From Ensifer adhaerens (GTDB taxonomy: Bacteria > Pseudomonadota > Alphaproteobacteria > Rhizobiales > Rhizobiaceae): DNA of 64,000 nucleotides. Of this stretch, positions 25,879-35,274 are shown piece after piece (position 1 is the first letter of the stretch; each line of letters opens with the position of its first letter). The position numbers were made by a program, and so were the translations under genes. The DNA is taken from NCBI RefSeq assembly GCF_000697965.2, contig NZ_CP015882.1:496001-560000 (forward strand), written 5' to 3'. The notes under the pieces are model-generated. The model had not been told where the DNA came from, did not search any database, and saw nothing but the letters and a program-made list of their open reading frames with translations.

Positions 25879-26689
25879 TCACCTTTTCAGCAGGCTTTCC
25901 ACCACCTCGGGACCGAGAACCTTTTCGAGGGCTTTCACTCCGTTCTTGGGCAGTCTCGATAGGCCGCTGACAATGCCCTCTTTCCACGCATCTCCACGTT
26001 CCCATGCTTCCTCCCACGCATCGGCCAGTTCGTCCCCGTGGCGCGTCTCCACAAGCGCTTCGAAGAGCAAGGCGCCCTGCGACAGGTCTTTGTCCGCCTT
26101 CACGCGTCCTAGCGTGTCCGTCAGCCTACGCGAAGACACGATCAGCTTGTGGACGGCATACCTCTCGGGAGCGGGGACAAGGACGTTCACGCCCTCGCGG
26201 AAGAGAAGCACCGTCCGGACGGGCTCGTAGATGAGATAGTCCAAGAACCGGAGGTTTTCCGCCGACGCGCCGCCGAGGGCGGGCATGGGCGACGGCTTGC
26301 CAGTATATTCGTCCGATCCTCGGTTTCCAGTCGGGAACTCCACCCGATAACCCTTGGCGTTCTGGAAGGCCACCACCTTGGCTTTGTCAGCCTGGTGCGG
26401 AACCGCTCGGAAGTCGGGATCGACCGACTTGAGGATTTCGAGGATAGGCGGCAGGCTGTCTTGGAACCCCGGCCGAGATTGCGAAGTCCTGCGCGAAGTC
26501 CGCGTCGCCTGTCTGCATAACCGCCGAGGGAAGGCGGACGCCTAGCATCCCCGCATAGGTGCTGAATGCGACTGACCCGATAAGCACGGCCCGCAACCGA
26601 AACAATCCGGCGTCGGCTAGGGCTTTCGTGACGTCGCCCGCAAACTGATCGGGACCGGGGAGGCCAGCGCGGCGCAGCGTGCTCACCAT
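25879..26689 (-). pseudogene. Nucleotidyltransferase-fold protein (GSU2403-like), frameshifted and lacking its N-terminus
   Basis: The first piece (26387-26689) reads ALADAGLFRLRAVLIGSVAFSTYAGMLGVRLPSAVMQTGDADFAQDFAISAG, with the GS and D-x-D of a nucleotidyltransferase fold. The second piece (25879-26376) continues KGYRVEFPTGNRGSDEYTGKPSPMPALGGASAENLRFLDYLIYEPVRTVLL, with PAPERYAVHKLIVSSRR. They join perfectly if the run GGGG near 26474 (minus strand) is read as GGG. Intact relatives as I recall them have a further ~80 N-terminal residues, which are not visible here. Either one base was inserted in the cell or it is a sequencing error. Function of the family is not settled; toxin-antitoxin-like roles have been suggested for related folds. 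Confidence 0.7.
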
Positions 26690-26854
26690 GCGACGATGAT
26701 GGCGGCTTCGGGATAATGATCAACAAGCCGAATTTACCGCCCTCCGCACGATAGCTATCGCGTTCGCAATGGTCGCTTGGATGAACATCTGCGACCGCCA
26801 TGGATCATGGAGAACAACTCGCGCCTGTCGGCGTCCGACACTGGGCCACATTTA

Positions 26855-27331
26855 TCAACGACCCGAGGTGCTTGCTTGAGACGGATTCTCGATATCCTCT
26901 CGATTGAAGGCCGGCTTCGACCGATTTTCTCTTGCGTTTCGTTCGGCATGGGCGCTCTGAAGCATTGCATGCGAGCGCTGGGCAGCCTTCTCGCATCGAG
27001 CATGCAGCTCCTGTAGCTCCTTGTCCGTCAGATGCTCGATACCGACGAATTCGTTTTCGGCATCCGTAAACAATATGATTTCGTCGAGTTTGGCCTGCAG
27101 CGCCGCCCCATCTCGATTTTGGGTATTTTGAATGAGAAACACCATGAGGAACGTGACGATCGTTGTTCCCGTGTTTATCACTAGTTGCCACGTCTCGGAG
27201 AAGCCAAAGAAGGGGCCCGACAGTGCCCAAGCAAGAACCGTGATCACACAGACGATGAAGGCAAGCGGGCTGCCTGTTGCGTGTGCGATTGCGGTGGCTT
27301 CCAGTGTTCTGGTCTTTGCGGGTGCGAACAA
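26855..27331 (-). CDS. Low-affinity iron permease family protein
   Basis: 158 residues. Two membrane helices (SPLAFIVCVITVLAWALSGPFFGF and WQLVINTGTTIVTFLMVFLIQNTQNRDGAALQAKLDEII) match the conserved core of the low-affinity iron permease / Fet4-related small protein family, including the invariant QNTQNRD and KLDE(L/I)I. A ~70-residue cytoplasmic tail rich in charged residues follows. Despite the name, iron transport by the short bacterial versions is not proven. Single gene, opposite in direction to the DUF892 gene. Confidence 0.82.
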   Translation of the reverse strand: MFAPAKTRTLEATAIAHATGSPLAFIVCVITVLAWALSGPFFGFSETWQLVINTGTTIVTFLMVFLIQNTQNRDGAALQAKLDEIILFTDAENEFVGIEHLTDKELQELHARCEKAAQRSHAMLQSAHAERNARENRSKPAFNREDIENPSQASTSGR

Positions 27332-27576
27332 CTAAACTCTTCACGCCGACTTCGTACAGATGCCCGAAGGCATGAATTCACCCCGCCAACCAGTTGAGCG
27401 AATTGCGCTACCCATCGTCTCATGAACGATCCCGGCGGTTTGCGCTCTGAAAGGGTCGTGCGTGAGCCCTCATCATCCAGTGCTTCTTTTCAAGTTTGTA
27501 GGTGTCGAGGCGTCTGATCGCCCGCCGCGATTAAATGTGCCGATCGTACGGATGGTATGGTTTGGCGACGAGAAGT

Positions 27577-27601
27577 GGAACGATTCCTCCGTAAAATGCT
27601 T
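27577..27601 (+). promoter_or_regulatory. Probable RpoE2/EcfG-type promoter of the DUF892 gene
   Basis: GGAAC (27577-27581) is followed after 18 bases by TT (27600-27601), fitting the general-stress promoter form GGAAC-N18/19-TT described for Sinorhizobium. The -10 is CTTT rather than the strict CGTT. It lies about 35 bases before the TTG start. DUF892/YciE-like proteins are common members of this regulon. Confidence 0.5.
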
Positions 27602-27635
27602 TCTCTCCTGCATTCACCTGCCAAGGAGAGAACCA

Positions 27636-28130
27636 TTGAAATCGCTGGCTGAAATTTTCGAGCATACACTGCAGGATATCTATTTCGCTGAGAACGCCAT
27701 CACCAAGGCACTTCCAAAGGTTGCTAAGGCAGCCAACAGCGCTGAACTGAAAAAAGCGGCCGAAGAACACCTCTCGGAAACCAAAGACCAAATCAAGAAA
27801 TTGGAGCAGGTTTTCAAGTCGATCGGCAAGACGGCGTCTGGTGAAAAATGCGATGCCATCGAAGGGCTGATCAAGGAGGCCGACGGTTTGATGAAAGAGG
27901 CCGAAGGAACAGCTCTCGATGCCGGACTGCTGGCCGCTTGCCAAGCTGTCGAGCACTACGAGATCGCGCGCTATGGCTCTCTTCGTGAGTGGGCCAAGGA
28001 TCTTGGTCATGATGAGGCGCACAAACTTCTGAGCGAGATTCTCGACCAGGAGAAGGCTACGAACAACAAGCTCACCAACCTCGCCGTGACGTCGATCAAC
28101 AAAACATCGAAGCGATCCAAGGCGGCCTAA
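27636..28130 (+). CDS. DUF892 / YciE-like ferritin-fold protein
   Basis: 164 residues starting at TTG with AAGGAGAG seven bases before it. The longer ATG-started frame upstream contains the promoter and is rejected. SLAEIFEHTLQDIYFAENAITKALPKVAKAANSAELKKAAEEHLSETKDQIKKLEQVF is the DUF892 start, and ACQAVEHYEIARYGSLREWAKDLGHDEAHKLLSEILDQEKATNNKL its second helical pair, with E/H residues placed as in ferritin-like di-iron bundles. These proteins accumulate under general and osmotic stress; the biochemical role is unclear. A general-stress promoter precedes it. Confidence 0.85.
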   Translation: MKSLAEIFEHTLQDIYFAENAITKALPKVAKAANSAELKKAAEEHLSETKDQIKKLEQVFKSIGKTASGEKCDAIEGLIKEADGLMKEAEGTALDAGLLAACQAVEHYEIARYGSLREWAKDLGHDEAHKLLSEILDQEKATNNKLTNLAVTSINKTSKRSKAA

Positions 28131-28143
28131 TCGCCAAGGGGCG

Positions 28144-28168
28144 GCCGCGCCCTGTAAAATGGCGCGGC
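28144..28168 (+). terminator. Hairpin after the DUF892 gene
   Basis: GCCGCGCC, a 9-base AT-rich loop and GGCGCGGC form a perfect 8-bp stem starting 13 bases after the stop. No U-run follows, so efficiency is uncertain. Confidence 0.45.
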
Positions 28169-28273
28169 TGGCCGCGGCGCAACCTCTGCAGTTGTCGCTC
28201 CGGCAAGGTGAGCCGGTTTCGTGGATTGTCATTCCAGAGCCGTCGTTTTCTTTGGCTCAAAGGAGAAAAGCGT

Positions 28274-28756
28274 ATGACTTACATCGAGGACGACAACGGC
28301 GAGGTCTGGGACCTTGCCCAAAAGATCGGGTTCTGCATGCTCACCACTCAATCCGGCGCGGACCTTAAGGCCAGGCCAATGTCGGCCTACATCGAGCGGG
28401 TTGAGAACGCCCTGTATTTCTTGACCGACGTCAAGAGCCACAAAGATGACGAGGTCGCGCGCCATCCAAATGTCTGCCTGGCTTTCGCCGACACGAAGAA
28501 GCAAAAGTATGTGTCGATTTCGGGCGTAGCCGAGGTACAGAATGACCGCGAGAAGATTCGGGATCTCTGGTCGACTCCTGCCAAGGCATGGTGGGACAGC
28601 CCCGACGATCCCTCCATTCGCATTCTCAAAGTTACGCCAAGCTCGGCAGAATACTGGGACAGTCCCGGCACTGTGATCAGCTACATCAAGATGGTAGCGG
28701 CAGCCGTCACCAGCGCCAAACCGGACATGGGCGAAAACGCCAAAGTGCGGATGTAG
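28274..28756 (+). CDS. General stress protein, pyridoxamine 5'-phosphate oxidase fold
   Basis: 160 residues; start at the ATG after AAAGGAGAAAAGCGT. IGFCMLTTQSGADLKARPMSAYIERVENALYFLTDVKSHKDDEVARHPNVCLAFADTKKQKYVSISGVAEVQNDREKIRDLWS is the split-barrel FMN-binding family called general stress protein 26-like. The C-terminal IRILKVTPSSAEYWDSPG is also typical. Such proteins bind FMN or FAD and are induced by salt and oxidative stress. It lies 143 bases after the DUF892 gene in the same direction, with a hairpin between, so it may have its own promoter. Confidence 0.85.
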   Translation: MTYIEDDNGEVWDLAQKIGFCMLTTQSGADLKARPMSAYIERVENALYFLTDVKSHKDDEVARHPNVCLAFADTKKQKYVSISGVAEVQNDREKIRDLWSTPAKAWWDSPDDPSIRILKVTPSSAEYWDSPGTVISYIKMVAAAVTSAKPDMGENAKVRM

Positions 28757-29028
28757 GTATTGGCGGGCCGACGTGGCCTGTCATCTTTGTCGCCTGACAT
28801 TACCTCATGAAATCGGTGACGCGGCGGCTTGGCGCGATCGCTCATCTTTTCAACGGGGCAGGAAAACGTCTTTCCGCTGATCGCCTCATAATTCCAGACG
28901 CGCTGCTGGCGTTATCCGCCGCCACGGCAATTGAACCTCAGGTCGAGACCTGGCGAAAACAGCCGTTGCGCAGGCCATTCTCGTCGGCGCTCCAATTGAT
29001 CGGCTGCGACATTTAAAGGGAAGTACGT

Positions 29029-29499
29029 GTGACGGATTGGCTTTTATCTGTTGGTGTGAAACTCGACATTTTTCCGCATCTGGCAGCTTTGATGGTGGCC
29101 TACATCCTTGCTCTGCCGATCGGCTGGGATCGCGAACAAAACGAACGAAGCGCTGGTCTTCGCACATTTCCGTTGGTCGCCATCGCCGCATGTGGGTTTA
29201 TACAGGCTGCAGAGACGGTCACACTTGGCAACGCCGAGGCCACCGCGCGCGTGGTTGAAGGTCTGATCAACGGTGTCGGTTTCATCGGTGGCGGCGCAAT
29301 CCTTGTCGGCAAGCTCGGCACTCGCGGGACCGCCACGGCGGCGAGCATCTGGGCGACTGGCGCAATCGGCGTCGCCGTGGGGCTCGGATCCTACGATACC
29401 GCCATCGTTCTATCGATCGTCACGTTCGCAACGTTGAAAGTTATGACAAATTTCAAGTCACCGAGAAACGAAGCCCTGGCACCGCGGGAAAAGGATTGA
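29029..29499 (+). CDS. MgtC/SapB-family membrane protein
   Basis: 156 residues starting at GTG after AAAGGGAAGTAC. The N-terminal MgtC core is complete: LAALMVAYILALPIGWDREQNERSAGLRTFPLVAIAACGFIQ, then INGVGFIGGGAILVGKLGTRGTATAASIWATGAIGVAVGLGSYDTAIVLSIVTFATLKVM, about four membrane helices. It lacks the C-terminal soluble domain of MgtC itself, so it belongs to the short SapB-like class. MgtC proteins help cells at low magnesium and inside hosts by acting on the F1Fo ATPase or phosphate uptake; that role here is inference. Confidence 0.85.
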   Translation: MTDWLLSVGVKLDIFPHLAALMVAYILALPIGWDREQNERSAGLRTFPLVAIAACGFIQAAETVTLGNAEATARVVEGLINGVGFIGGGAILVGKLGTRGTATAASIWATGAIGVAVGLGSYDTAIVLSIVTFATLKVMTNFKSPRNEALAPREKD

Positions 29500-29887
29500 G
29501 TTAGCGCGATTGTCATATGGCACGGGAGATCCAGCCCTAATCATCGCATGTCCGGATTCCCAGCTTACCACCGGCGCGAGGCTGAATTTCCTTCGGCTAC
29601 GAGCAAGCGTTTAGGACGGTCGATCCAACCGTCCCGCGTCCCAACCTCTCGTGCAAGCAATGCTGGACCACCTCAGCGCAGCCGGAGCAAGCCAAGCTAT
29701 TGGCACCGGCCAAGATAGTCTGACTAACGTTACCTGCTGCGGACGCGCTCTCATGGCTCGAGAGCGTTGTGCCTAGCGGCGCACGTTCGATCAGGCGACC
29801 GCAAATCTCGCGCGCACCGGTCTTCCTCCTGGTAATGCTCGACGTTCGGTGTTTGCCGCTCGATCCGCCGCGAAACCTCGGCTTTCT
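29500..29887. other. Intergenic region without a supported gene
   Basis: About 390 bases between the MgtC gene and the convergent cyclase pseudogene. I see no frame with a believable ribosome site and no strong hairpin. Confidence 0.4.
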
Positions 29888-31628
29888 TCACTCTGGCAAT
29901 CCGGCCATGCGATAGCCTTCGATAAAGCGCTGGACTGTTTGTGGATCGCGAGCAGGTTGGGCCGCGGCCCAGTGGGAGATGGTGAATTTCGGAGCCATTG
30001 CCATGAAAAGTGCTGCTTCCCGCATTGCCTCGTCTGTGCGACCGAGTTGGGCAAGGCTGGCCGCCAGTATGCGGCGTGAGGGGCTGCGGTAAATCGCCTC
30101 CATGCGCAAGATCTTGACGGCTTCTTCATATTGGCAAGCAGCGTAATGGGCGAATCCAAGTTGCCAATAGTACCAGCCTGGCGGGTGCGGGTTGAGCCGA
30201 AGCGCCCTTTGGGCCAGTTCGACCGCTTCCGATCCGCGCCCAGCGAAGGCCACAAGTTCTGAACGTGGCTAGGGCATCTGCATTGTTTGGTTCCAGCGTA
30301 AAGGTGATTGCGAAGGCTTGATCAGATTCGGACCAGCGTTTTTCGTAAGCCCATAGATATCCGACGAACCAGTGACTGGCAGCATCGCCTTCGTCCAACG
30401 CAACTGCTTTGTGAGCTAGCTCAAAGGCCCTTGAGCGGTTCTCTTGGGTGGGTTCGATGCCTTGCGCCCATAATTGCCAATAAACAAAAGCCAGACAACG
30501 AAATGCCTCTCCATACTCGGCATCGATGGAGACTGCGTGGTTCAAGAGTATCTTGGCCTCGCGCAGCGCTTCTGGGGAACTGTTGAACGCTGAGATCAGA
30601 ATTCGCCCCCTGACACAAAGATCATATGCTTCCAAGCTCTTCGGACGTTTGCGTGACGGTGGTCGCGCCAAGCGTCCAACGAGGGCCTCGACAATCTTGT
30701 CTGTGACTTCGTCCTGGAGACCGAAAATGTCTTCGAGATTTCGGTCGAAACGTTCGGCCCAGATGTGATCGCCGCAAGCGGCATCGATGAGTTGGACGTT
30801 GATGCGCACGCGACCGCCGGCGCGACGAGCGCTGCCTTCCAAGATGTAGCGAACACCCAGTTCGCGTGCGACTGCTCGAACGTCAGGTGATTTTCCGTTG
30901 TAAGCAAACGTCGAATGCCGGGCAATGACGAACAAGCCGGGATTTCTGGAAAGGTCGGTGATCAGGTCTTCTGTCAAACCATCCGTGAACACGTCCTGTT
31001 CGGGCTGACCGCTGAAGTTGGTGAACGGTAGCACGGCGAGGGACGGCCGCGCAGGCAGAGACAACTCTGTATCTTGTCCGTAGACCTTCAAGGCTGCGGG
31101 GTCGTAGAGCACACGATATACATGAACTTCCTCGGCGATATTTTTCAGGGATTTCGGGCCGAGATCATCGAAGCTGAGCGCGAGCTTCCGCTTGACTTGG
31201 TCGTGGATCGCCGCGGACAGGTAGATGGCGCCTGGGTCGGCAAGGCTTTGTAGCCGGGCGGCGATGTTGACGCCATCGCCATAAAGGTCGCTGCCATCTA
31301 TCAGGACATCGCCGAGATTGATTCCGATGCGCAAGACGACATGGCGCGTCTCGGGCAAGGCAGCATTGGCGGCCTGCATCTTCCGCTGCAACTCAATCGC
31401 TCCGGCCAAGGCATTGACCGCGCTTGGAAACTCAATGAGAACACCGTCACCCATCAATTTGACGATGCGGCCGCCATGCGCACCTACGATAGGCTGGAGG
31501 ATTGTCGTCCGACGCTCCTTCAGCGCTGCGAGCGTGGCGATTTCATCCTCCTCCATCAATCGGGAGTAGCCAACAACGTCCGCGACGACGATAGCGGCGA
31601 GGCGGCGATGAATGTGTTTTTCGGCCAT
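29888..31628 (-). pseudogene. Class III adenylate cyclase with FlgO-like and TPR domains, frameshifted near the C-terminus
   Basis: The N-terminal cyclase homology domain has IVVADVVGYSRLM with Asp17, VKLMGDGVLIEF with Asp61, and GINLGDVLIDGSDLYGDGVNIAARLQ. Next comes a FlgO-like part, SLAVLPFTNFSGQPEQDVFTDGLTEDLITDLSRNPGLFVIARHSTFAYNG, and then TPR repeats from ~residue 320. Near 30254 the frame breaks: AGRGSEAVELAQRALRLNPHPPGWYYWQLGFAHYAA continues the repeats in another frame to the expected end EGYRMAGLPE at 29888. One extra base, or two lost, explains it. The cyclase part is complete, so cAMP synthesis may survive with a wrong tail, or it is a sequencing slip. Rhizobia carry many such cyclases. 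Confidence 0.75.
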
Positions 31629-32091
31629 TGAGCAGAAGGTTCCTCACTAGTTGCAAAGTGCAACGCGGTTATCTTTGCGGCCTGAGATTTTCGGCCACGA
31701 TGGCCCCGTTTGGAAGCATACGCCTGTTGCAATCGGCACGACAGGCGCATGCTGACGTGCCCGGCTTCTTCAAGCCGCAACACGTGACAAAGACGCAGAG
31801 GAGGGATGTGCTGCACCTACTGATCGCGTGTTCTTGCGACAAGCCGGCGAACAAATGGCCGCGTCGGCCCGTTCAGCGACAGTTGCGCGGAGAAGAAAAA
31901 CGAGCGACAAGTTCGGGAGGGCGATTGCAAGGGGTAGAGGCGAAGACCCACAATAAAGCAAGCGGAGAGCGCACGTTCGTGGTCGATCTCGCCGGTACGG
32001 ATGCCGTGGACTCCGGGATTTTCACCTGGGATATCGTCCGGGACCTCGCCTACGGAGATTCGCGGAACTAGTTCCGAAGCGGTACTCCTGG
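31629..32091. other. Intergenic region with a dyad near the cyclase start
   Basis: About 460 bases with no convincing gene. An open 147-codon plus-strand frame overlaps the cyclase start and has no ribosome site or family likeness. GTTGCA-AAG-TGCAAC (31650-31664) is a perfect inverted repeat 22 bases upstream of the cyclase start and may be an operator. Confidence 0.35.
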
Positions 32092-32394
32092 TCAGGCCAG
32101 TGGCTTGCCGTGAGGTCCCGAACGCGCATGATAGTGGGCAGCGACGCCTGACGTTTGCATATTAGCCTCCATGCACGCACCAATGAAGGCCTCGCGCGCG
32201 ACTGCAGAGGGAACCGAACGGTTCAGCGCGCCCCGGCATGTCGTCACGGCTCGTTCATAGCCCTGTCCGTGCCGTATCGGCCATTCATGCTCTAGAAAAT
32301 CCAGCGCGTCGTAAACTGATGCGAATAGGCGGTTCGTTCCTGACTGTAAGCGAACAGATAATGGAACCGCCCAAAGTACCTCAGGAAGGCGCAT
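32092..32394 (-). CDS. DUF982 domain-containing protein
   Basis: 100 residues. VLWAVPLSVRLQSGTNRLFASVYDALDFLEHEWPIRHGQGYERAVTTCRGALNRSVPSAVAREAFIGACMEANM follows the DUF982 pattern, a small family almost limited to Rhizobiales and often present in many plasmid-borne copies. The start at 32394 follows GGAAGGGGGACATC. A longer frame upstream would run through the promoter. Function unknown. Confidence 0.82.
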   Translation of the reverse strand: MRLPEVLWAVPLSVRLQSGTNRLFASVYDALDFLEHEWPIRHGQGYERAVTTCRGALNRSVPSAVAREAFIGACMEANMQTSGVAAHYHARSGPHGKPLA

Positions 32395-32451
32395 GATGTC
32401 CCCCTTCCGTATCCTAACAGTTTGATAAAATAGAAATAAACTATAGATGAC

Positions 32452-32480
32452 ACTATACAGGTAGGGGCTTCGTTCTTCAA
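32452..32480 (-). promoter_or_regulatory. Sigma-70-type promoter of the DUF982 gene
   Basis: On the minus strand TTGAAG (32475-32480) and TATAGT (32452-32457) are separated by exactly 17 bases. The AT-rich leader runs about 50 bases to the start codon. Confidence 0.6.
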
Positions 32481-32657
32481 CGTCCATGCACTAGTCATCT
32501 CGGGCGGCAACCTAGTACGTTCGCCGTACGGGGTGGCGAGAACTCCGTTCTGGAGGTATCAGCTACCGGCCAAGGGCCCTTCAAAGCGCCACCTTCGTCG
32601 TCTCAAATCGATGGACAAAGAGTTATGGCGTCTGGGGCCTCCACGGAGACATCACTG

Positions 32658-32975
32658 TCAGTTGGCCGCCCGCTTGAGCCCCCAGATACGCATGAGTTCA
32701 TTCGGCCCTGAAATGCCGGCGTTGCGGACGGATGGGTCGGCCGAGTTCCTTTTGGTCTGTCCCACCCGCACGGGCAAACCATGTCTGAAGCCGTCCAAAA
32801 GGTAGTACGACAGCTGGATTTGCTTGGGCCCTTCCAGCGGCTCAGCGTACCCCACTCTTTTTCCTGTACTCGTCCGGACTCGGGCACAATCTTCAGCACG
32901 TTCAGCCGCTGTAAAAAAAACGCCCGCGTCGGCATTATGAGGGTCGACGACCCTTGTACAGTGCCAGATGGACAA
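32658..32975 (-). CDS. Possible hypothetical protein
   Basis: 105 residues from a TTG. The stretch ADAGVFFTAAERAEDCARVRTSTGKRVGYAEPLEGPKQIQLSYYLLDGFRHGLPVRVGQTKRNSADPSVRNAGISGPNELMRIWGLKRAAN has a protein-like composition, but I recognise no family. There is no clear ribosome site, so it may be the 3' part of a decayed gene. The rest of 32395-33268 has only short overlapping frames and the general-stress promoter near 33180. Confidence 0.3.
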   Translation of the reverse strand: MSIWHCTRVVDPHNADAGVFFTAAERAEDCARVRTSTGKRVGYAEPLEGPKQIQLSYYLLDGFRHGLPVRVGQTKRNSADPSVRNAGISGPNELMRIWGLKRAAN

Positions 32976-33168
32976 GGGCGGCCACTCTTTCTGCGTCGGC
33001 GAGCCCGCACCAGATCACCCCTTTCGTCAGGCGATCGGATGGCGGCCGTGTCCATCTCACGCATCGCCCCACCCGTGGAAACACGACCAAATAAACACGG
33101 GATCGATAGACGCCGTGACTGCGGCAGGTGTGTTCAAAAATCTGTCGGATCAACGTTGCCATTTTCTC

Positions 33169-33194
33169 GGAACAAGTGCTGCCTGTTCGACGTT
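33169..33194 (+). promoter_or_regulatory. EcfG-type general-stress promoter
   Basis: GGAAC (33169-33173), 17 bases, then CGTT (33191-33194): an exact match to the alphaproteobacterial general-stress sigma factor consensus. The start of the small gene at 33269 is about 68 bases beyond the expected transcription start. Confidence 0.7.
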
Positions 33195-33268
33195 GAGCGA
33201 CATTCGTCGGCTTCCACGGCCTTATAGGACGCGTGAGGCGACCAGCACATGCAGGACGGTAGTTAACG

Positions 33269-33508
33269 ATGACACACGGCAATCAAGAGGCAATCGCTGG
33301 GAAAACATGCGTCACTGCAAAACCCACTCGCGCGCGCTCAGTCGAACCTTTCGAGACAGTCTACAACGGCCACTACGATCTCACGGAATTTATTGCCATC
33401 TACAAGTTACAACCTTTGGAAGCCCGCGAGATCCTGGAACGCATAGGCCCCTCACGGACGAAGCTCGACGCATACATGAATGAGCTTCGCGTTCAGGCCC
33501 AGAAGTAG
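33269..33508 (+). CDS. Small hypothetical protein under a general-stress promoter
   Basis: 79 residues. After a basic N-terminal stretch, PFETVYNGHYDLTEFIAIYKLQPLEAREILERIGPSRTKLDAYM looks like a compact helical unit similar in pattern to DUF3606-like small rhizobial proteins, though I would not assign it firmly. No membrane segment. The ribosome site before the ATG is weak. The EcfG promoter upstream suggests a role in starvation, desiccation or osmotic stress. Confidence 0.6.
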   Translation: MTHGNQEAIAGKTCVTAKPTRARSVEPFETVYNGHYDLTEFIAIYKLQPLEAREILERIGPSRTKLDAYMNELRVQAQK

Positions 33509-33697
33509 TCAAAAGTCGCCCACGTCCTCGATCGTTCGGGGTGACGACCGCGATCAGCAAGTGCTCCGTCTGAACGACTCAACCGCGCCGGCGCTCGTTA
33601 AGCGGAGGGGGATGGGGTCGGAGGCAAGTGATGGATGAGCCTCCGGCGGCACTATGGGCGACCAAGAGGCGGATACCAGGCCACACTGCGTACCATC

Positions 33698-34345
33698 CTA
33701 AAACTTGATCAGGCCGTTCGAAAGAAAGGCCCGCAGCTTGGCGTGCACCGGCACGGACTGATAGAGGGCAATTAGTTCTGGCGACCCCCTCTTGCCATGG
33801 TGTCTTGCCATCTCTGTCATCGAGATGCGCTCTCCGGCGTAAGGCACGTACCGCACGAGCGCTCCTGCGGTGACGTAGCCGGGGTGAATAACACGGCAGT
33901 AAAAGCCGGGGCGAGCGACCTTTTTGTATAGTTTGGGAAAGCCATGATCTCCCATTCTATCCCCAAGTACTCGGCACGGCATCCGGGGCGCTGTTACTTC
34001 CATCACGAGATCGCCTATTAGGAGATGGTCGCCGACCGACACGATCTGGTTGTCCAAACCTGCAATACACAGATTTTCGCCAAATAGCCCGTGATTGATA
34101 GGCTTGTTGAGCGCCCTTTGCCACCAAAGGCGGGTTAGGTTTCCTTCAACGTAAACCGCCTGCTCGGGACCGCCGTGGTATTTTCCATTACAAACGGCGT
34201 CGTCTGCAAGACCCTCGAATCCAACGAAGACCGTTTCGCCTGTTGGGTGCTTGTTGATCCCGGTTTTCATCTTCTTGCCGGGTCTTTCTTCGGGTTTGCC
34301 AATGCACACCGCCAACACCTTCAGATCTCGCGTTGCAGCCTTCAT
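33698..34345 (-). CDS. MOSC domain-containing protein (YiiM-like)
   Basis: 215 residues. KTGINKHPTGETVFVGFEGLADDAVCNGKYHGGPEQAVYVEG is the N-terminal MOSC sequence. FGENLCIAGL, VGDHLLIGDLVMEVTAPRMPCRVLGDRMG carries the conserved Cys expected to hold the sulfur or molybdenum cofactor. The C-terminal part matches the YiiM 3-alpha tail. Members of the YiiM branch reduce N-hydroxylated compounds such as 6-hydroxylaminopurine with molybdenum cofactor. It stands alone. Confidence 0.83.
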   Translation of the reverse strand: MKAATRDLKVLAVCIGKPEERPGKKMKTGINKHPTGETVFVGFEGLADDAVCNGKYHGGPEQAVYVEGNLTRLWWQRALNKPINHGLFGENLCIAGLDNQIVSVGDHLLIGDLVMEVTAPRMPCRVLGDRMGDHGFPKLYKKVARPGFYCRVIHPGYVTAGALVRYVPYAGERISMTEMARHHGKRGSPELIALYQSVPVHAKLRAFLSNGLIKF

Positions 34346-35274
34346 GTACAGCCAACCTCCTCAATGATGCGCTTGCTCTCCCAGCGGTGCCTCATCCGCG
34401 AGCGCGCTTTGTGCCTGCCACCTTTTACGGTTGTTATGGAACCTCCTTTCTTCAAAGGGCGCAACATCGACCATCGATCCTCATAGCGAGGTAGGCGAGT
34501 GTTTGGCGCGACGCCTACTTCATCTCTATATGAGCGGCACCCGAAACCCGTGGGACCTTGGACTTCGCCTCACCGGGACTTGCCGCGTGGTTTCATCCTC
34601 TCCGCAGCCGAGCAGCAAGGCGGAAGTTCGGGATTTCCTCTCCGAATTATCAGCGTGAGCGGTGAGCCTTACTACCTTCATGAAGGCGGCAGGGTCGGTA
34701 TCAAATCTAGGGAGGGGGAGAACGACGCAGTCTTCGAAAGGCGAACGTTTCTCGCTCGCTCCACTAAACAGTTGGAACCGCCGCCAGTTCCTATCCTCGC
34801 AATGAGCGTGCCGCCGGTTGCGTAAGCGTTCGGCTTCGCTTGCGCTCGAATTGAGCGATTTAAAGATGGGCGCCACGACCTGCGGGCGCCCCAGGGGAGC
34901 GGTGCTGCGCAAGTTTATATTTGCGGGGGGCATAAGAACAAGGTCTCAGGTCTCACCCGGAAATTGTATTTTCCAGCGGTGAAACCAAAATCTGCATTCC
35001 TCGCCGTTTGTGGGTGGAAATTGCCCCGGTTACACAATCGAATAAACTACAAATTCACTTGATAATTATTGCAACTCAAAGGTGAGATTGCAGACTATGC
35101 TGATGCCGTCTCGTATCAGTGACCCCATTATCCGTTCAATAACCAATTTATTCTATAGGATACTTGCTTCGGGCAATGCAGCCCGGTCCACCTGCTTTCA
35201 TGTGAGGTATGGCCACTGGCGATAGAAATGAGTTCGGCACGCCAGCAGCGATATCCACATCAGGAATCGTCTTC
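34346..35274. other. Intergenic region upstream of the chemotaxis receptor
   Basis: About 930 bases. No frame shows a believable start or family. The part from 34930 to 35180 is AT-rich and probably holds the receptor promoter, which I cannot place with confidence. Confidence 0.4.

Noticed and set aside
31628..32071. 147-codon plus-strand frame starting inside the cyclase start region
   Set aside because: No ribosome site, mixed codon usage, no recognisable domain; begins on the opposite strand of the cyclase start codon. Kept only as intergenic.
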